In this document: positions 16,292-24,899 of the stretch, in pieces
Position numbering within the stretch: the first letter of the stretch is position 1
Layout of the letters: every line of letters starts with the position of its first letter
Source of the DNA: an uncultured Acidobacteriia bacterium
Lineage (GTDB): Bacteria > Acidobacteriota > Terriglobia > Bryobacterales > Bryobacteraceae
Reading direction: 5' to 3'
Assembly (NCBI GenBank): GCA_903875575.1
Contig: CAIQWJ010000052.1
Span: 124,001 to 188,000, forward strand
DNA: 64,000 nucleotides
Notes under the pieces: generated by a model
What the model was told of the DNA's origin: nothing
Databases searched by the model: none
Seen by the model: the letters and a program-made list of their open reading frames with translations, nothing else
Position numbers and translations under genes: made by a program

Positions 16292-16900
16292 TTAAACCTT
16301 CTGCAGCCCGTCACCTGAAGAGGCGACGTCTTGCCTCTCAGTGGTTACGCCCTTCATGTTTTTTAATACTCGCTGTCGCGCACGAAAAAGGCGCACTTTG
16401 AGCGAGTTTTCGTTCACATGATAAATCTTTTCCAGTTCTTTCAGCGACAGGCCCTCTACTTCCTTTAGTGTCAGCAGGATACGATCTTCTTCGGAAACTG
16501 AGGCGAGCAGGCCCTGCACCATGTCCCGAACACGGTGCTTTTCACCTTCTTCGACCTGCGCCTTCGAGCCGGCTGCGGCGTCCGCCATCAGGACCTGTTG
16601 TTCAGAGAGGTCCGACATGCGGGATTCGGGGCGGCGCTTGCTTTTGCGCAGGTAATCGTAGGAAGCGTTAACGGTCAGACGGTAGAGCCAGGGTTCGAAA
16701 ACCTCGGGGGTACGCAGTTGATCGAGTGAAAAATAGAGACGGAGAAAGACCTCCTGCGCGACGTCTTCGACGTCTTCCGGGCGTCCGATGAGGCGCGAGA
16801 TGGTCCCCAGGATACGGCGACGATACGCAGTCACGACCTGATTGAAGGCGCTTGCGTCTCCACGCTGGGCACTTTGCAGGAGTTCGAATTCAACCAGCAT
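16292..16900 (-). CDS. ECF RNA polymerase sigma factor
   Basis: 202 residues. Region 2 includes RRILGTISRLIGRPEDVEDVAQEVFLRLY and EPWLYRLTVNASYDYLRK; region 4 includes LLTLKEVEGLSLKELEKIYH and ENSLKVRLFRARQRVLKN. Length and layout match extracytoplasmic-function sigma factors (RpoE-like). It heads an operon with a membrane protein and a Spy/CpxP-like protein, pointing to control of an envelope stress response. Confidence 0.95.
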   Translation of the reverse strand: MLVEFELLQSAQRGDASAFNQVVTAYRRRILGTISRLIGRPEDVEDVAQEVFLRLYFSLDQLRTPEVFEPWLYRLTVNASYDYLRKSKRRPESRMSDLSEQQVLMADAAAGSKAQVEEGEKHRVRDMVQGLLASVSEEDRILLTLKEVEGLSLKELEKIYHVNENSLKVRLFRARQRVLKNMKGVTTERQDVASSGDGLQKV

Positions 16901-17099
16901 GTTTAACCAGCATCGGCAAGGCGCGACTTCGGCTCGGCAACTATCATCCGTTCTATAAGATTACAGGGGTTTGAACCACTGTGCCATAGGAAAGCGCGGG
17001 AGTGGGCGCGGGGGGTGTCAATTGTCGTAAAGATTCCGCAAGGTCAGGGCGGCATGCAGAGTCTGCGACGTCCAGGTTTGCTGGCCGGTGCTACCGCGC

Positions 17100-18188
17100 T
17101 CAGCGCAACATGTGTTCGTACCATCCGGTAATGCCGCCGTTGGCAGCAACAACGATCAGCGCCGCAGCCCCCATGAATGAGGCAAAGGGGAAATAGTGAG
17201 TGGCCGGGTCTTTGCGGGTGATCTTCAGATAAGCCAGCCCAATCACGGAACCAGCCACAGAGGCAAGCAGAAGAGTCACCACGACACCGCTCAGCCCCAG
17301 GAAGGCTCCCATCATGGCGATCATTTTGACGTCCCCGAAGCCGAGATACTCCTTCTGTTTGATCTTTTCGAAACACCAGCCGAGGAACCACATGGCCCCG
17401 GATGGGATGAGGGCTCCGGCCAGGGCCTCCCCCAGAGAAATGAAGCGCAGGCCCAGGTGCATACCGAACAGATCGACAAAGAGGCCAAACAGAGTCGGCG
17501 GAAGGGGCACGAACAGGGATAGTGCGAGGCCGGCGAAGAACCCTCCTATGGTGAATTCGTCGGGCAGAAGCAGGGTCTCGAGGTCGCTGAAGATCAGGCC
17601 GATCATAAAGGCGGCAAAAAGGCAGTCTTTGGCTGCGGTGAGATTCGGGCCGCTATGGGCAACGAACCAGGCAAAGAACAGGCCGGTGAGGAGTTCGACT
17701 GCCGGGTAGGTCCACGAGATTTTCTCCTGACAATGGCGGCAGCGACCGCGCAGCAGCAGGAAGCTGAGAACCGGAATATTGTCATACCAGGCGATCGGCT
17801 GATTGCACGCCGGACAGGCCGAGCGCGGCCGGACAACGGAGAGGTTGCACTGCCGGAATTCGACCGGATGATCCTCGGCGATGAAGCGAACGCTTTCCAC
17901 TCCGACTCCACGGGTCCGGATAAACGCATTGATCCGCGCTTCGAGCTGACTTTGATCCGGTAAAACGGCGGCCCTCGACACGACAGTCAGGACTTTGCCG
18001 TCCAGTCGCGCAGGCTCGGTGGCCTGGAACCATTCGTCATATTTGGAGGCGTCCGGCGTTCGGGCGAAGTGGTTTATTACTAGATCCCAGGGGGTGTGGG
18101 TCCAGCGATAGATGCAGACGTTAAGAAAGCTGCCGATCAGGAGACCGAACAGGCCGGCGATTACGGCATACAGGGCGGTTTCCGTCAT
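17100..18188 (-). CDS. Prepilin peptidase (A24 family) with long N-terminal insertion
   Basis: 362 residues from the ATG at 18188. It has the IGSFLNVCIYR start, a zinc-type pair CPAC (125-128) and CRHC (150-153), catalytic Asp202 in SDLETLLLPDE and Asp286 in GFGDVKM, and about eight membrane segments. It should cleave and N-methylate type IV pilin or pseudopilin leader peptides at the cytoplasmic membrane. About 85 residues lie between CIYR and the first CxxC, clearly more than in typical PilD. It overlaps the preceding glycosyltransferase gene by 4 bp. Confidence 0.95.
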   Translation of the reverse strand: MTETALYAVIAGLFGLLIGSFLNVCIYRWTHTPWDLVINHFARTPDASKYDEWFQATEPARLDGKVLTVVSRAAVLPDQSQLEARINAFIRTRGVGVESVRFIAEDHPVEFRQCNLSVVRPRSACPACNQPIAWYDNIPVLSFLLLRGRCRHCQEKISWTYPAVELLTGLFFAWFVAHSGPNLTAAKDCLFAAFMIGLIFSDLETLLLPDEFTIGGFFAGLALSLFVPLPPTLFGLFVDLFGMHLGLRFISLGEALAGALIPSGAMWFLGWCFEKIKQKEYLGFGDVKMIAMMGAFLGLSGVVVTLLLASVAGSVIGLAYLKITRKDPATHYFPFASFMGAAALIVVAANGGITGWYEHMLR

Positions 18189-19072
18189 GCGAGGACCTTT
18201 CGGTAGGCAGCCAGCGTTGCGTTTGCCATGTGGCTCACAGTGAAGCGGTTGACTACTGCTTCGCGGGCGGCTTGGCCCAGTTTCTGACAAAAGGCGGGGT
18301 CCAGACGGCGCATGGCCGTGGCGACGAGATTGGCTTCGTTTTGCACGAGGATGCCAGTCACGCCGTCTTCGATCAGTTCCGGGATGCCACCCACGCGACT
18401 GGCGATCACCGCAACTCCGGAGGCCATACCGAGCAGGATACCGGAACCGAGCCCCTCGGACTGAGTCAGGTAGACCAGCGCGCGGCAGTGTGGCAGATCT
18501 TGCTCCAGATTCTTCGACTGGACGAGAGGCAGGCCCGCCAGTACAGCGGCCTCTTCCGCCAGCGCGAGACCTTTGGCGGGGTCGAGCGTGTAGGGAGTCA
18601 GGATAGTTTCACCGGTTGAAGGGTTTGCGGGTACCTCCACACCGTCATAGACGATATCGATGCGGTTTTGGTCGATGCCGACGGCAACCAATTCTCCGGC
18701 AACGAATTTTGAGACTGCCAGGAAGCGGCTGACACGGCGGTACTTCCAGCGAGACCCGGCGGAGGTGCGGATGGGAAAAGCGACGCGGCGGGAGACGATC
18801 AGCGGCACGCGGGAGAAAAGGGCCGCCCAGGTGTGACTGCGGGAATCGTGGGCATGGACGAGATCAAAGCGGCGGGATTGATGTGCCACGCGGAGCACAC
18901 GCAGGGGCTGGCAGGGCAGGCTTCGTTGTTCGGCCATGCGGAGCAAGGGGCCGTCTTCGCGCGCGAGCAGGAGGGACTCGTGACCGGCTGCGATGAGCGC
19001 CTGATGGAGGCGCAGAACCTGCCACTGACCGCCGCGCATTTCGCGCCCGCTATCGAGGTGCAGAATCCTCAT
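18185..19072 (-). CDS. Glycosyltransferase family 4-like protein
   Basis: 295 residues from the ATG at 19072, overlapping the upstream GT2 stop by 4 bp. It shows a two-lobed GT-B pattern: MRILHLDSGREMRGGQWQV, DLVHAHDSRSHTWAAL, SRFLAVSKFVAGELV, VYLTQSEGLGSGILLGMA and VIASRVGGIPELIEDGVTG. The part between the lobes is shortened relative to typical GT4 enzymes of about 350-380 residues, and the E-x7-E motif is partly changed (SEGLGSGILL). It probably works with the adjacent GT2 in surface glycan or lipopolysaccharide assembly. Confidence 0.87.
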   Translation of the reverse strand: MRILHLDSGREMRGGQWQVLRLHQALIAAGHESLLLAREDGPLLRMAEQRSLPCQPLRVLRVAHQSRRFDLVHAHDSRSHTWAALFSRVPLIVSRRVAFPIRTSAGSRWKYRRVSRFLAVSKFVAGELVAVGIDQNRIDIVYDGVEVPANPSTGETILTPYTLDPAKGLALAEEAAVLAGLPLVQSKNLEQDLPHCRALVYLTQSEGLGSGILLGMASGVAVIASRVGGIPELIEDGVTGILVQNEANLVATAMRRLDPAFCQKLGQAAREAVVNRFTVSHMANATLAAYRKVLA

Positions 19073-19824
19073 TTGGCCAGTTCCCGCGCCTTGGCATATT
19101 TCATGAAGGTGTAGAAGGCGGCCAGACCGGCGATGACGAAACCATGCATGCCGTCGAGAAAGCCGAACTGGAGGATGAAGGAACGGAAGAAAGTCCACGG
19201 CGGATCGATCACGAGACGGCTGAAGGGGATTGGTTTGCGGGCGGCGGCGAGGGATTGCGCTGCAAGGGTGGTGTAGCGATCGAGAGTGGTGAGGTGTTGG
19301 GAGAGCGTGTCGCAGGTGAAGTGGAGCAGGTCGGAATTGAGTTGCCCGACGGAGCCTGTGGTTTGCACGCTTTCATGAACGAAGTCGCCTTTCCACGCCG
19401 CGCGGTCGCGATGGTAGAGGCGAATTTTGCGGTCCGGGTACCACCCGCTGTGGCGAATCCAGCGACCGAGGTAGCGCGCGAGACGCGGCATGGTCCAGGC
19501 GTCGAATGACGGCCCTTGCAGGCGCACCGCAGCGATCTCAGCGGACAGAGCCGGTGTCAGTTCCTCGTCCGCGTCAAGGGAGAGTATCCACTCATGGGAA
19601 GCGCTGGCCGCGGCAAAGTTTTTCTGGGCCGCGTAGCCACGCCAGGGTTCTTCGAGAACGCGGGCACCGAGACTGGCGGCGATTTCGCGGGTGCGGTCCG
19701 AGGAGCCGCTATCGACAACGACGATTTCATCGACACAACCGGCGAGACTGAGGATGGCGCGGGCGATGTTGCGCTCCTCGTTGAGCGTGACGATGGTGGC
19801 CGCGAGCTTCATTGGATCGGGCAT
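19069..19824 (-). CDS. Glycosyltransferase family 2, LPS-core type
   Basis: 251 residues if the ATG at 19824 is used; a TTG at 19833 would overlap the upstream stop. GT-A features are AATIVTLNEERNIARAI, EIVVVDSGSSDRTREIA and the DxD-like LSLDADEEL. The phrases WYPDRKIRLYHRDRAAW, FVHESVQ and the C-terminal amphipathic/hydrophobic part (FGFLDGMHGFVIAGLAAFY) match WaaE/KdtX-like transferases acting on lipopolysaccharide core sugars. It is in an operon with the site-2 protease, GT4 and prepilin peptidase. Confidence 0.9.
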   Translation of the reverse strand: MPDPMKLAATIVTLNEERNIARAILSLAGCVDEIVVVDSGSSDRTREIAASLGARVLEEPWRGYAAQKNFAAASASHEWILSLDADEELTPALSAEIAAVRLQGPSFDAWTMPRLARYLGRWIRHSGWYPDRKIRLYHRDRAAWKGDFVHESVQTTGSVGQLNSDLLHFTCDTLSQHLTTLDRYTTLAAQSLAAARKPIPFSRLVIDPPWTFFRSFILQFGFLDGMHGFVIAGLAAFYTFMKYAKARELAK

Positions 19825-19829
19825 CGGGA

Positions 19830-20906
19830 TCAATCGTTGATAGGCGAGATGCAGAAGCAGAGCACGAAGATGATCAGGGCGAGGACGCCAAGCTGAATCC
19901 TGCCGGTTCCGATTTTCGCGTTGTCAAACACCGGGGGATGCTTGCGGGCAAAGAAGAACAGGAGTACAGCCCACAGCCACCAGCCGTTCCACACCCGCCC
20001 CAGGGGCAACAGCATTACGAGAAAGGCGTAGGTGATCCATTTGTGCATACGGCCCAGCAGCGCGTAGACGATATGACCACCATCCAGTTGTCCTGCGGGA
20101 AGCAGATTCATCGCCGTAGCGAACATACCGACCCAGGCCGCGCGCGCGATGGGGTGGAGATAGATGTCCGCGGCGGGAACTCCCGGAAAGACGATCTTCT
20201 GCGCCAGCCACTGCAGCGCGGGGACACCAAGCTGGAGAGTTCCCTGGTTATTGATGCCGGGCAGCACGCGGGAGAAGGCGAGGCCGATGAACAGCGCGGG
20301 CACGAGGAAGACAAAACCGGCGAGGGGGCCCGCGGCGCCAATATCGAAAAGAATCCGCTTGGTCGGAATGTGCGAACGGATACGGATGAAAGCTCCGAAA
20401 GTGCCGGTTACGGGCATCGGCGAGGGCAGGAAGAAGGGCAGGGTGGCATCGACGTTGTACCAGACGCACGCGACGTAGTGACCCATTTCATGAGCCATCA
20501 GGATAGTGAGAAGAGTCAGTGAAAACGGCAGACCATCGAGGAACAGCGCGGGGCTGCGGAGGCCGGTGGTGAAGACTTCGGTGAGGCGTTCGAGATCGAC
20601 AAACGGCAGGCCGTGGCGGAAGTTGAACATCATGTGCGCGCCGACCAGGGTGGTAGTGAACAGGGTCAGGATGAAGAGGAGGACGTGTAGCCAGACTCGT
20701 TGCGGGGGAGAGTCTTCGTCGTCAGCATCGAAGGCGCGGGTGAGGGGAGGGGCTTCAAAACGGAAATGCGCCGGGACGGTGGGCAGGATGTGAATCGGCA
20801 CGACTCGGTCGCGATTATCGGGAGCTACGGGGACGGAATCGCCCCGAACGGGCACGTCCCGGACGGAATCTGAAGCCGCGCCGGTGGTCGGATCTTCTGG
20901 AAACAC
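19830..20906 (-). CDS. Site-2 protease family (M50) intramembrane metalloprotease
   Basis: 358 residues from the GTG at 20906. The zinc site MAHEMGH (His139, Glu140, His143) and the distal LPAGQLDGGH Asp motif are both intact within a multi-span membrane domain. A 70-residue acidic cytoplasmic N-terminal segment precedes the first span. S2P-type proteases cut membrane-embedded regulators or remnants of signal peptides. The terminator of the upstream HU gene ends just before this start codon, so expression may depend on read-through. Downstream genes are co-directional and overlapping. Confidence 0.92.
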   Translation of the reverse strand: MFPEDPTTGAASDSVRDVPVRGDSVPVAPDNRDRVVPIHILPTVPAHFRFEAPPLTRAFDADDEDSPPQRVWLHVLLFILTLFTTTLVGAHMMFNFRHGLPFVDLERLTEVFTTGLRSPALFLDGLPFSLTLLTILMAHEMGHYVACVWYNVDATLPFFLPSPMPVTGTFGAFIRIRSHIPTKRILFDIGAAGPLAGFVFLVPALFIGLAFSRVLPGINNQGTLQLGVPALQWLAQKIVFPGVPAADIYLHPIARAAWVGMFATAMNLLPAGQLDGGHIVYALLGRMHKWITYAFLVMLLPLGRVWNGWWLWAVLLFFFARKHPPVFDNAKIGTGRIQLGVLALIIFVLCFCISPIND

Positions 20907-20938
20907 AAAAAGAGGAGGTCCCGCGAGGTTCGCGCGGG
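20907..20938 (-). terminator. Intrinsic terminator between HU and the M50 protease gene
   Basis: Reading the minus strand: cccgcg, a 7-base loop, cgcggg, a short spacer, then TTTTT immediately before the GTG start of the protease. It would end HU transcripts and could attenuate the downstream operon. Confidence 0.6.
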
Positions 20939-20944
20939 CGAAGT

Positions 20945-21235
20945 TTAGTGCAGCGTCTGCAGTTCTTTACCGGGCTTAAAGCGGACGGCCTTCCCCGGAG
21001 GGATGGAAACTTCCGCGCCGGTGCGCGGGTTCCGGCCAATGCCCGTCTTGCGGGGCTTGACGGTGAAGACGCCGAAGCCTCGAAGTTCAATGCGGTCACC
21101 CTGTTCGAGGGCGCGCTTCATCTTGCCGAAGACGGTTTCCACGGCCATTTCGGCCTTCGTTTTCGTGATTCCGGTTTTGTTGACGACTTCGTTAATGATG
21201 TCTAGCTTAATCAAGACGTCCCCCAGTTTTGCCAC
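20945..21235 (-). CDS. HU/IHF family DNA-binding protein
   Basis: 96 residues from the GTG at 21235; a TTG at 21214 preceded by a ggggga Shine-Dalgarno would give an 89-residue protein of standard HU length. Family blocks are IINEVVNKTGITKTKAEMAV, GDRIELRGFGVFTVKPR, the DNA-intercalating arm RNPRTGAEVSIPPGKAVRFK and the end KPGKELQTLH. It bends and compacts DNA in the nucleoid. The NPRTG arm is fully conserved. It has its own promoter and terminator. Confidence 0.95.
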   Translation of the reverse strand: MAKLGDVLIKLDIINEVVNKTGITKTKAEMAVETVFGKMKRALEQGDRIELRGFGVFTVKPRKTGIGRNPRTGAEVSIPPGKAVRFKPGKELQTLH

Positions 21236-21258
21236 CAGTGCAAAACCCAGACAAACCG

Positions 21259-21288
21259 ATGATAGTATTGGAGTTAGTAAAAAGTCAA
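21259..21288 (-). promoter_or_regulatory. Promoter candidate for the HU gene
   Basis: On the minus strand TTGACT (21288-21283) is followed after 18 bases by TATCAT (21264-21259). The start would be near 21252, leaving a very short leader before the HU start. The -35 overlaps the edge of the clpC terminator. Confidence 0.45.
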
Positions 21289-21328
21289 GGGCGTTGCCGG
21301 TTCAGAAACCGGCAACGCCCTCTTTTTT
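21285..21328 (-). terminator. Intrinsic terminator after clpC
   Basis: gggcgttgccgg (21289-21300) pairs perfectly with ccggcaacgccc (21309-21320) over an 8-base loop, flanked by A- and T-rich runs on both sides. It lies 26 bp after the clpC stop. Confidence 0.88.
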
Positions 21329-21353
21329 GATCAATTTTGCCGCAAGTCCCGGG

Positions 21354-23864
21354 CTAAAACGAGAACAACGGGATGCCCGGAGCCGGGACTGGTTCGGGCT
21401 CGGCTTCCGCAACGCCGCCCGCACCGGCCGTCACCGCTTCCTTGACTTCGGCGGGAACGGGGCTCAACTGGCGGTAATACAGGCCGGTTTCACCCAGATA
21501 AACCTCCAGATCGGAAGGCTTTGGCAGGCTGCCCTGGATCAGGGCTTCAGAAAGCGGATCCTCAATGAACTTCTGGAGGGCCCGGCGCAGAGGACGCGCT
21601 CCGTAGTTCCGGTCGCCACAGGTTTTCTCGAGAATATATTTCGAGGCATCCACGTTGAGGCGAATGGAAATCTGCTTGGGCTCAAGGTTTTTGTTGATGC
21701 CATCCACCAGCAAGTCGATGATTTTCAGCAGATCCGGATCGGTCAGGGACGTGAAGAGAATGATGTCGTCGAGGCGGTTGAGGAATTCCGGATTGAAGGA
21801 CCGTTTGACTTCGGCCCGCACCTGATCTTCCACCTTGGAGGCGGCACCTTCCACCTGTGGCACCGAGAAGCCGAGATTGCCCTTCTTCTCAAGCAAACGC
21901 GCACCAATGTTGGAGGTCATGATAATGATGGTGTTCTTGAAGTCGATCTGGTTGCCCAGACCGTCCGTCAACTGGCCATCTTCAAAGACCTGCAGCAGGA
22001 TGTTGAAGATATCCGGGTGAGCCTTTTCGATTTCGTCGAGCAGGATGATGGAATAGGGCGCGCGCTTCACGCGTTCGGTCAACTGACCGCCCTCTTCATA
22101 ACCCACGTAGCCGGGAGGCGAACCGATCAACTTGGAAACGGCGTGCTTCTCCATGTACTCGGACATGTCGAAGCGAATGAGGTTCTTTTCGCTGCCATGC
22201 AGGAATGCGGCCAGCGCGCGTGCGACTTCGGTCTTGCCGACGCCGGTCGGTCCCAGGAACAGGAACGAGCCAGCCGGGCGGTTGGAGGCCTTGAGGCCGG
22301 CACGTGAGCGACGGATGGCGCGCGCCAGAACGGAAATTGCCCGTTCCTGACTGACGATCCGCTTGTGCAGTTCCTCTTCAATGCGGAGGAGCTTGGAGAT
22401 CTCCTCTTCCTTGATGGCGGTCATGGGAACGCCGGTCCAGCGCGCCACCACTTCTTCGATGTCGTCTTTGGTTACGACGCCGGTGGAAGTGTCGTCGAGG
22501 TTGTACTTTTCGCGCAGGATGCGCATGTTTTCGCGCTCTTTGCGTTCTTCGTCCGAGTAGAAACGCGCCTTTTCGAACTCGTGATTGGCGATGGCGTTTT
22601 CCATGCGGTTCACGATGAACTTGATGCGCTTCTGGATGTCGGCCAGGTCGGCTGGCAGAGTGGTCTGGCGCAGCTTGACACGGGCACCAGCTTCGTCGAT
22701 CAGATCGATGGCCTTATCCGGCAGGAAACGGTCGGGAATGTAGCGGTTGGACGCTGAGACCGACGATTCAATCGCCTCATCGGTATAGCTGACCGCATGG
22801 AACTTTTCGTAGCGGTCTTTGATGCCGTACATGATCTTGACGGCGTCGGATTCCGTGGGTGGCGGCACTTTCACGGCCTGGAAGCGGCGTTCGAGCGAGC
22901 GATCCTTCTCAATGGACTTGCGGAATTCGGCGGGTGTGGTGGCTCCGATGCACTGAATCTCGCCGCGAGAGAGCGCCGGCTTCAGGATATTGGCGGCATC
23001 AAGCGAACCTTCGGCGGAACCCGCGCCAACAAGGGTGTGCAGTTCGTCGATGAAGATGATGGCGTTGGGGTTTTCCATCAGCTCCTTCATGATGGTCTTC
23101 AGGCGCTCTTCGAACTGGCCGCGATATTTGGTGCCAGCGACGATGAGCGAGAGATCGAGGGCGAGAATGCGTTTGTCGGCCAGGAAGGATGGCACGTCGC
23201 CATCGGCAATCTTCTGGGCGAGACCCTCGACGATGGCAGTCTTGCCGACGCCGGGTTCACCGATCAGCACGGGATTGTTCTTCGTGCGGCGGCAGAGAAT
23301 CTGCACGACGCGTTCGACTTCGCTGTCGCGCCCGATGAGGGGGTCGAGCGAAGTGTCCATGGCGGCCTGTGTCAGGTCGCGGGAGAACTCCGCCAGCAGG
23401 GAGCTTTCCTTTGGGCGGTTGGCGGAGACCTTTTCCGATTGGGTGCGCTGCAACTCTTCGCGGATGGAAGAGAGGCGGAGTCCGCGCTCGTGCAGAATCT
23501 CGGCGGCGAAACATTTTTCTTCGCGCAACAGACCGAGCAGCAAATGTTCGGTACCGATGTGCTTGTGATTCAGCCGCTCGGCTTCTTCCGCACCATAGGC
23601 GAGAACGCGTTTGCATTCATGGCTGAGGGGCAGATCGACCGACGTGGAAACCTTCTCCCTGGCAGTCGTGTGGCCTTCAATCTGCTTGCGAATCGAATCC
23701 ACTGCGGCATGAGACCGCAGGAACCGGTTGGCCAGCTGTTTGTCTTCGCGCAACAAGCCGAGAAGCAGATGCTCTGTCTCGATGTAGGGGCTGCCGAACT
23801 GGCTGGCCTCATACCTCGCGAAGAAGATCACTCGCCGGGCTTTTTCCGTATATCGCTCAAACAT
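21354..23864 (-). CDS. clpC: ATP-dependent Clp protease ATP-binding subunit ClpC
   Basis: 836 residues from the ATG at 23864 ([16 protein letters not shown]). Two N-terminal Clp repeats ([12 protein letters not shown] and [13 protein letters not shown]) precede AAA+ module 1 ([21 protein letters not shown]), a coiled-coil/UVR-like middle region, and AAA+ module 2 ([23 protein letters not shown]). The LGF tripeptide in KGNLGFSVP is the expected ClpP-docking loop. It unfolds proteins for degradation by ClpP in the cytoplasm. No clpP or mcsAB gene is nearby. Confidence 0.97.
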   Translation of the reverse strand: MFERYTEKARRVIFFARYEASQFGSPYIETEHLLLGLLREDKQLANRFLRSHAAVDSIRKQIEGHTTAREKVSTSVDLPLSHECKRVLAYGAEEAERLNHKHIGTEHLLLGLLREEKCFAAEILHERGLRLSSIREELQRTQSEKVSANRPKESSLLAEFSRDLTQAAMDTSLDPLIGRDSEVERVVQILCRRTKNNPVLIGEPGVGKTAIVEGLAQKIADGDVPSFLADKRILALDLSLIVAGTKYRGQFEERLKTIMKELMENPNAIIFIDELHTLVGAGSAEGSLDAANILKPALSRGEIQCIGATTPAEFRKSIEKDRSLERRFQAVKVPPPTESDAVKIMYGIKDRYEKFHAVSYTDEAIESSVSASNRYIPDRFLPDKAIDLIDEAGARVKLRQTTLPADLADIQKRIKFIVNRMENAIANHEFEKARFYSDEERKERENMRILREKYNLDDTSTGVVTKDDIEEVVARWTGVPMTAIKEEEISKLLRIEEELHKRIVSQERAISVLARAIRRSRAGLKASNRPAGSFLFLGPTGVGKTEVARALAAFLHGSEKNLIRFDMSEYMEKHAVSKLIGSPPGYVGYEEGGQLTERVKRAPYSIILLDEIEKAHPDIFNILLQVFEDGQLTDGLGNQIDFKNTIIIMTSNIGARLLEKKGNLGFSVPQVEGAASKVEDQVRAEVKRSFNPEFLNRLDDIILFTSLTDPDLLKIIDLLVDGINKNLEPKQISIRLNVDASKYILEKTCGDRNYGARPLRRALQKFIEDPLSEALIQGSLPKPSDLEVYLGETGLYYRQLSPVPAEVKEAVTAGAGGVAEAEPEPVPAPGIPLFSF

Positions 23865-24054
23865 ATTAGGACGCTCCTGTACTCCCGGTTCAATCCCGGC
23901 ACGATGCCGGGTCATTCAGTAAAGCGACGGTCAGTGCGCTCCTGCTCCAACACCCCTGAACCGCTGCAATCTGGTCCACTACTATTAAAGATACTCCGCG
24001 CCTGCCTTCGGATGCAAAAGGCTTTTCGGAAATCGCCATTGCGCTTACGTCAAA

Positions 24055-24780
24055 TTACAAGACCAGCGCTCCGTTGGTCCCCGGCACAGCAAGTGGACGA
24101 AGCGCGCCGCCTTCCAGTTTCAGAACTCGTCCGCAGGAACCGGCAAATCGCACGTTGTGCGTCACGAGAATCGAAGTCAGGTTTCGACTTCGTCGCAAAT
24201 CCCCCAGCAGCGCAAAAATTTTTTCGCCCGTTCGCTCATCCAGATTCCCGGTTGGCTCGTCCGCCAGCAACAAAGAGGGATCGCCCACCAACGCACGTGC
24301 GATGGCCACGCGCTGCTGTTCGCCGCCGGAAAGTTCTCCCGCGCGATGTTCCGCCCGATCCGCCAAACCTACCTCATCGAGCCTTTCTTTCGCCTCCCTT
24401 AAAGCCTTCGTCCGCGCTTCGCCCCGCACCAGACGCGGCAACATGACGTTTTCCGCGCAGGTGAATTCCGCCAGCAAATGGTGCTGTTGCCAAACATAAC
24501 CAATTTCCCGATTGCGGAACCCGGCGACCTCCGCCTCCGACATCGACGCAATATCGCGTCCCCGGAACCACACCGCGCCGCTCGTCGGCCGATCGAGTCC
24601 CGCAATCAGGTAAAGGAGCGTGCTTTTGCCCGCCCCGCTTTCTCCCATCACGGCAAGTTGTTCGCCCTCATGGACTTCCAGCTCCAACTCCCGGAAAACC
24701 GCGAGTTCGCCCGCGCCTGAGACCTGGAGCGATTGCGCTCCATTGGGATAGATCCTGGTCAATTTCTCGATTCGGATCAT
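24055..24780 (-). CDS. LolD-like ABC transporter ATP-binding protein
   Basis: 241 residues from the ATG at 24780 (MIRIEKLTRIYPNG). Walker A GESGAGKST, Q-loop VWQQHHLLAEFTCAENVMLP, signature LSGGEQQRVAIARAL and Walker B LLLADEPTGNLD mark the MacB/LolD/FtsE-like class that powers lipoprotein release or mechanotransmission rather than classical transport. No LolC/E or FtsX-like permease gene lies beside it, so its partner must be encoded elsewhere. It is divergent from the oxidoreductase gene at 24900. Confidence 0.92.
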   Translation of the reverse strand: MIRIEKLTRIYPNGAQSLQVSGAGELAVFRELELEVHEGEQLAVMGESGAGKSTLLYLIAGLDRPTSGAVWFRGRDIASMSEAEVAGFRNREIGYVWQQHHLLAEFTCAENVMLPRLVRGEARTKALREAKERLDEVGLADRAEHRAGELSGGEQQRVAIARALVGDPSLLLADEPTGNLDERTGEKIFALLGDLRRSRNLTSILVTHNVRFAGSCGRVLKLEGGALRPLAVPGTNGALVL

Positions 24781-24899
24781 CGGCACTATATGCGTTGGCG
24801 AGACCAAACGTCAGTTTATCGTTGTATGGGTGACATATCGGCACGCGCATGGATTGTGAGAGACAAATGTCAGAAGGTTTGCGATAGGCTGAGAAGTTC

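Noticed and set aside
22797-24446. 549-codon plus-strand open frame opposite clpC
   Set aside because: It mirrors the conserved clpC coding sequence, has no ribosome binding site or family signature, and arises from G+C-rich codon structure.
24831-24872. tgacat / atgtca arms between the LolD-like and oxidoreductase genes as an operator
   Set aside because: Six-base arms 30 bases apart are expected by chance and are not symmetric to either promoter.
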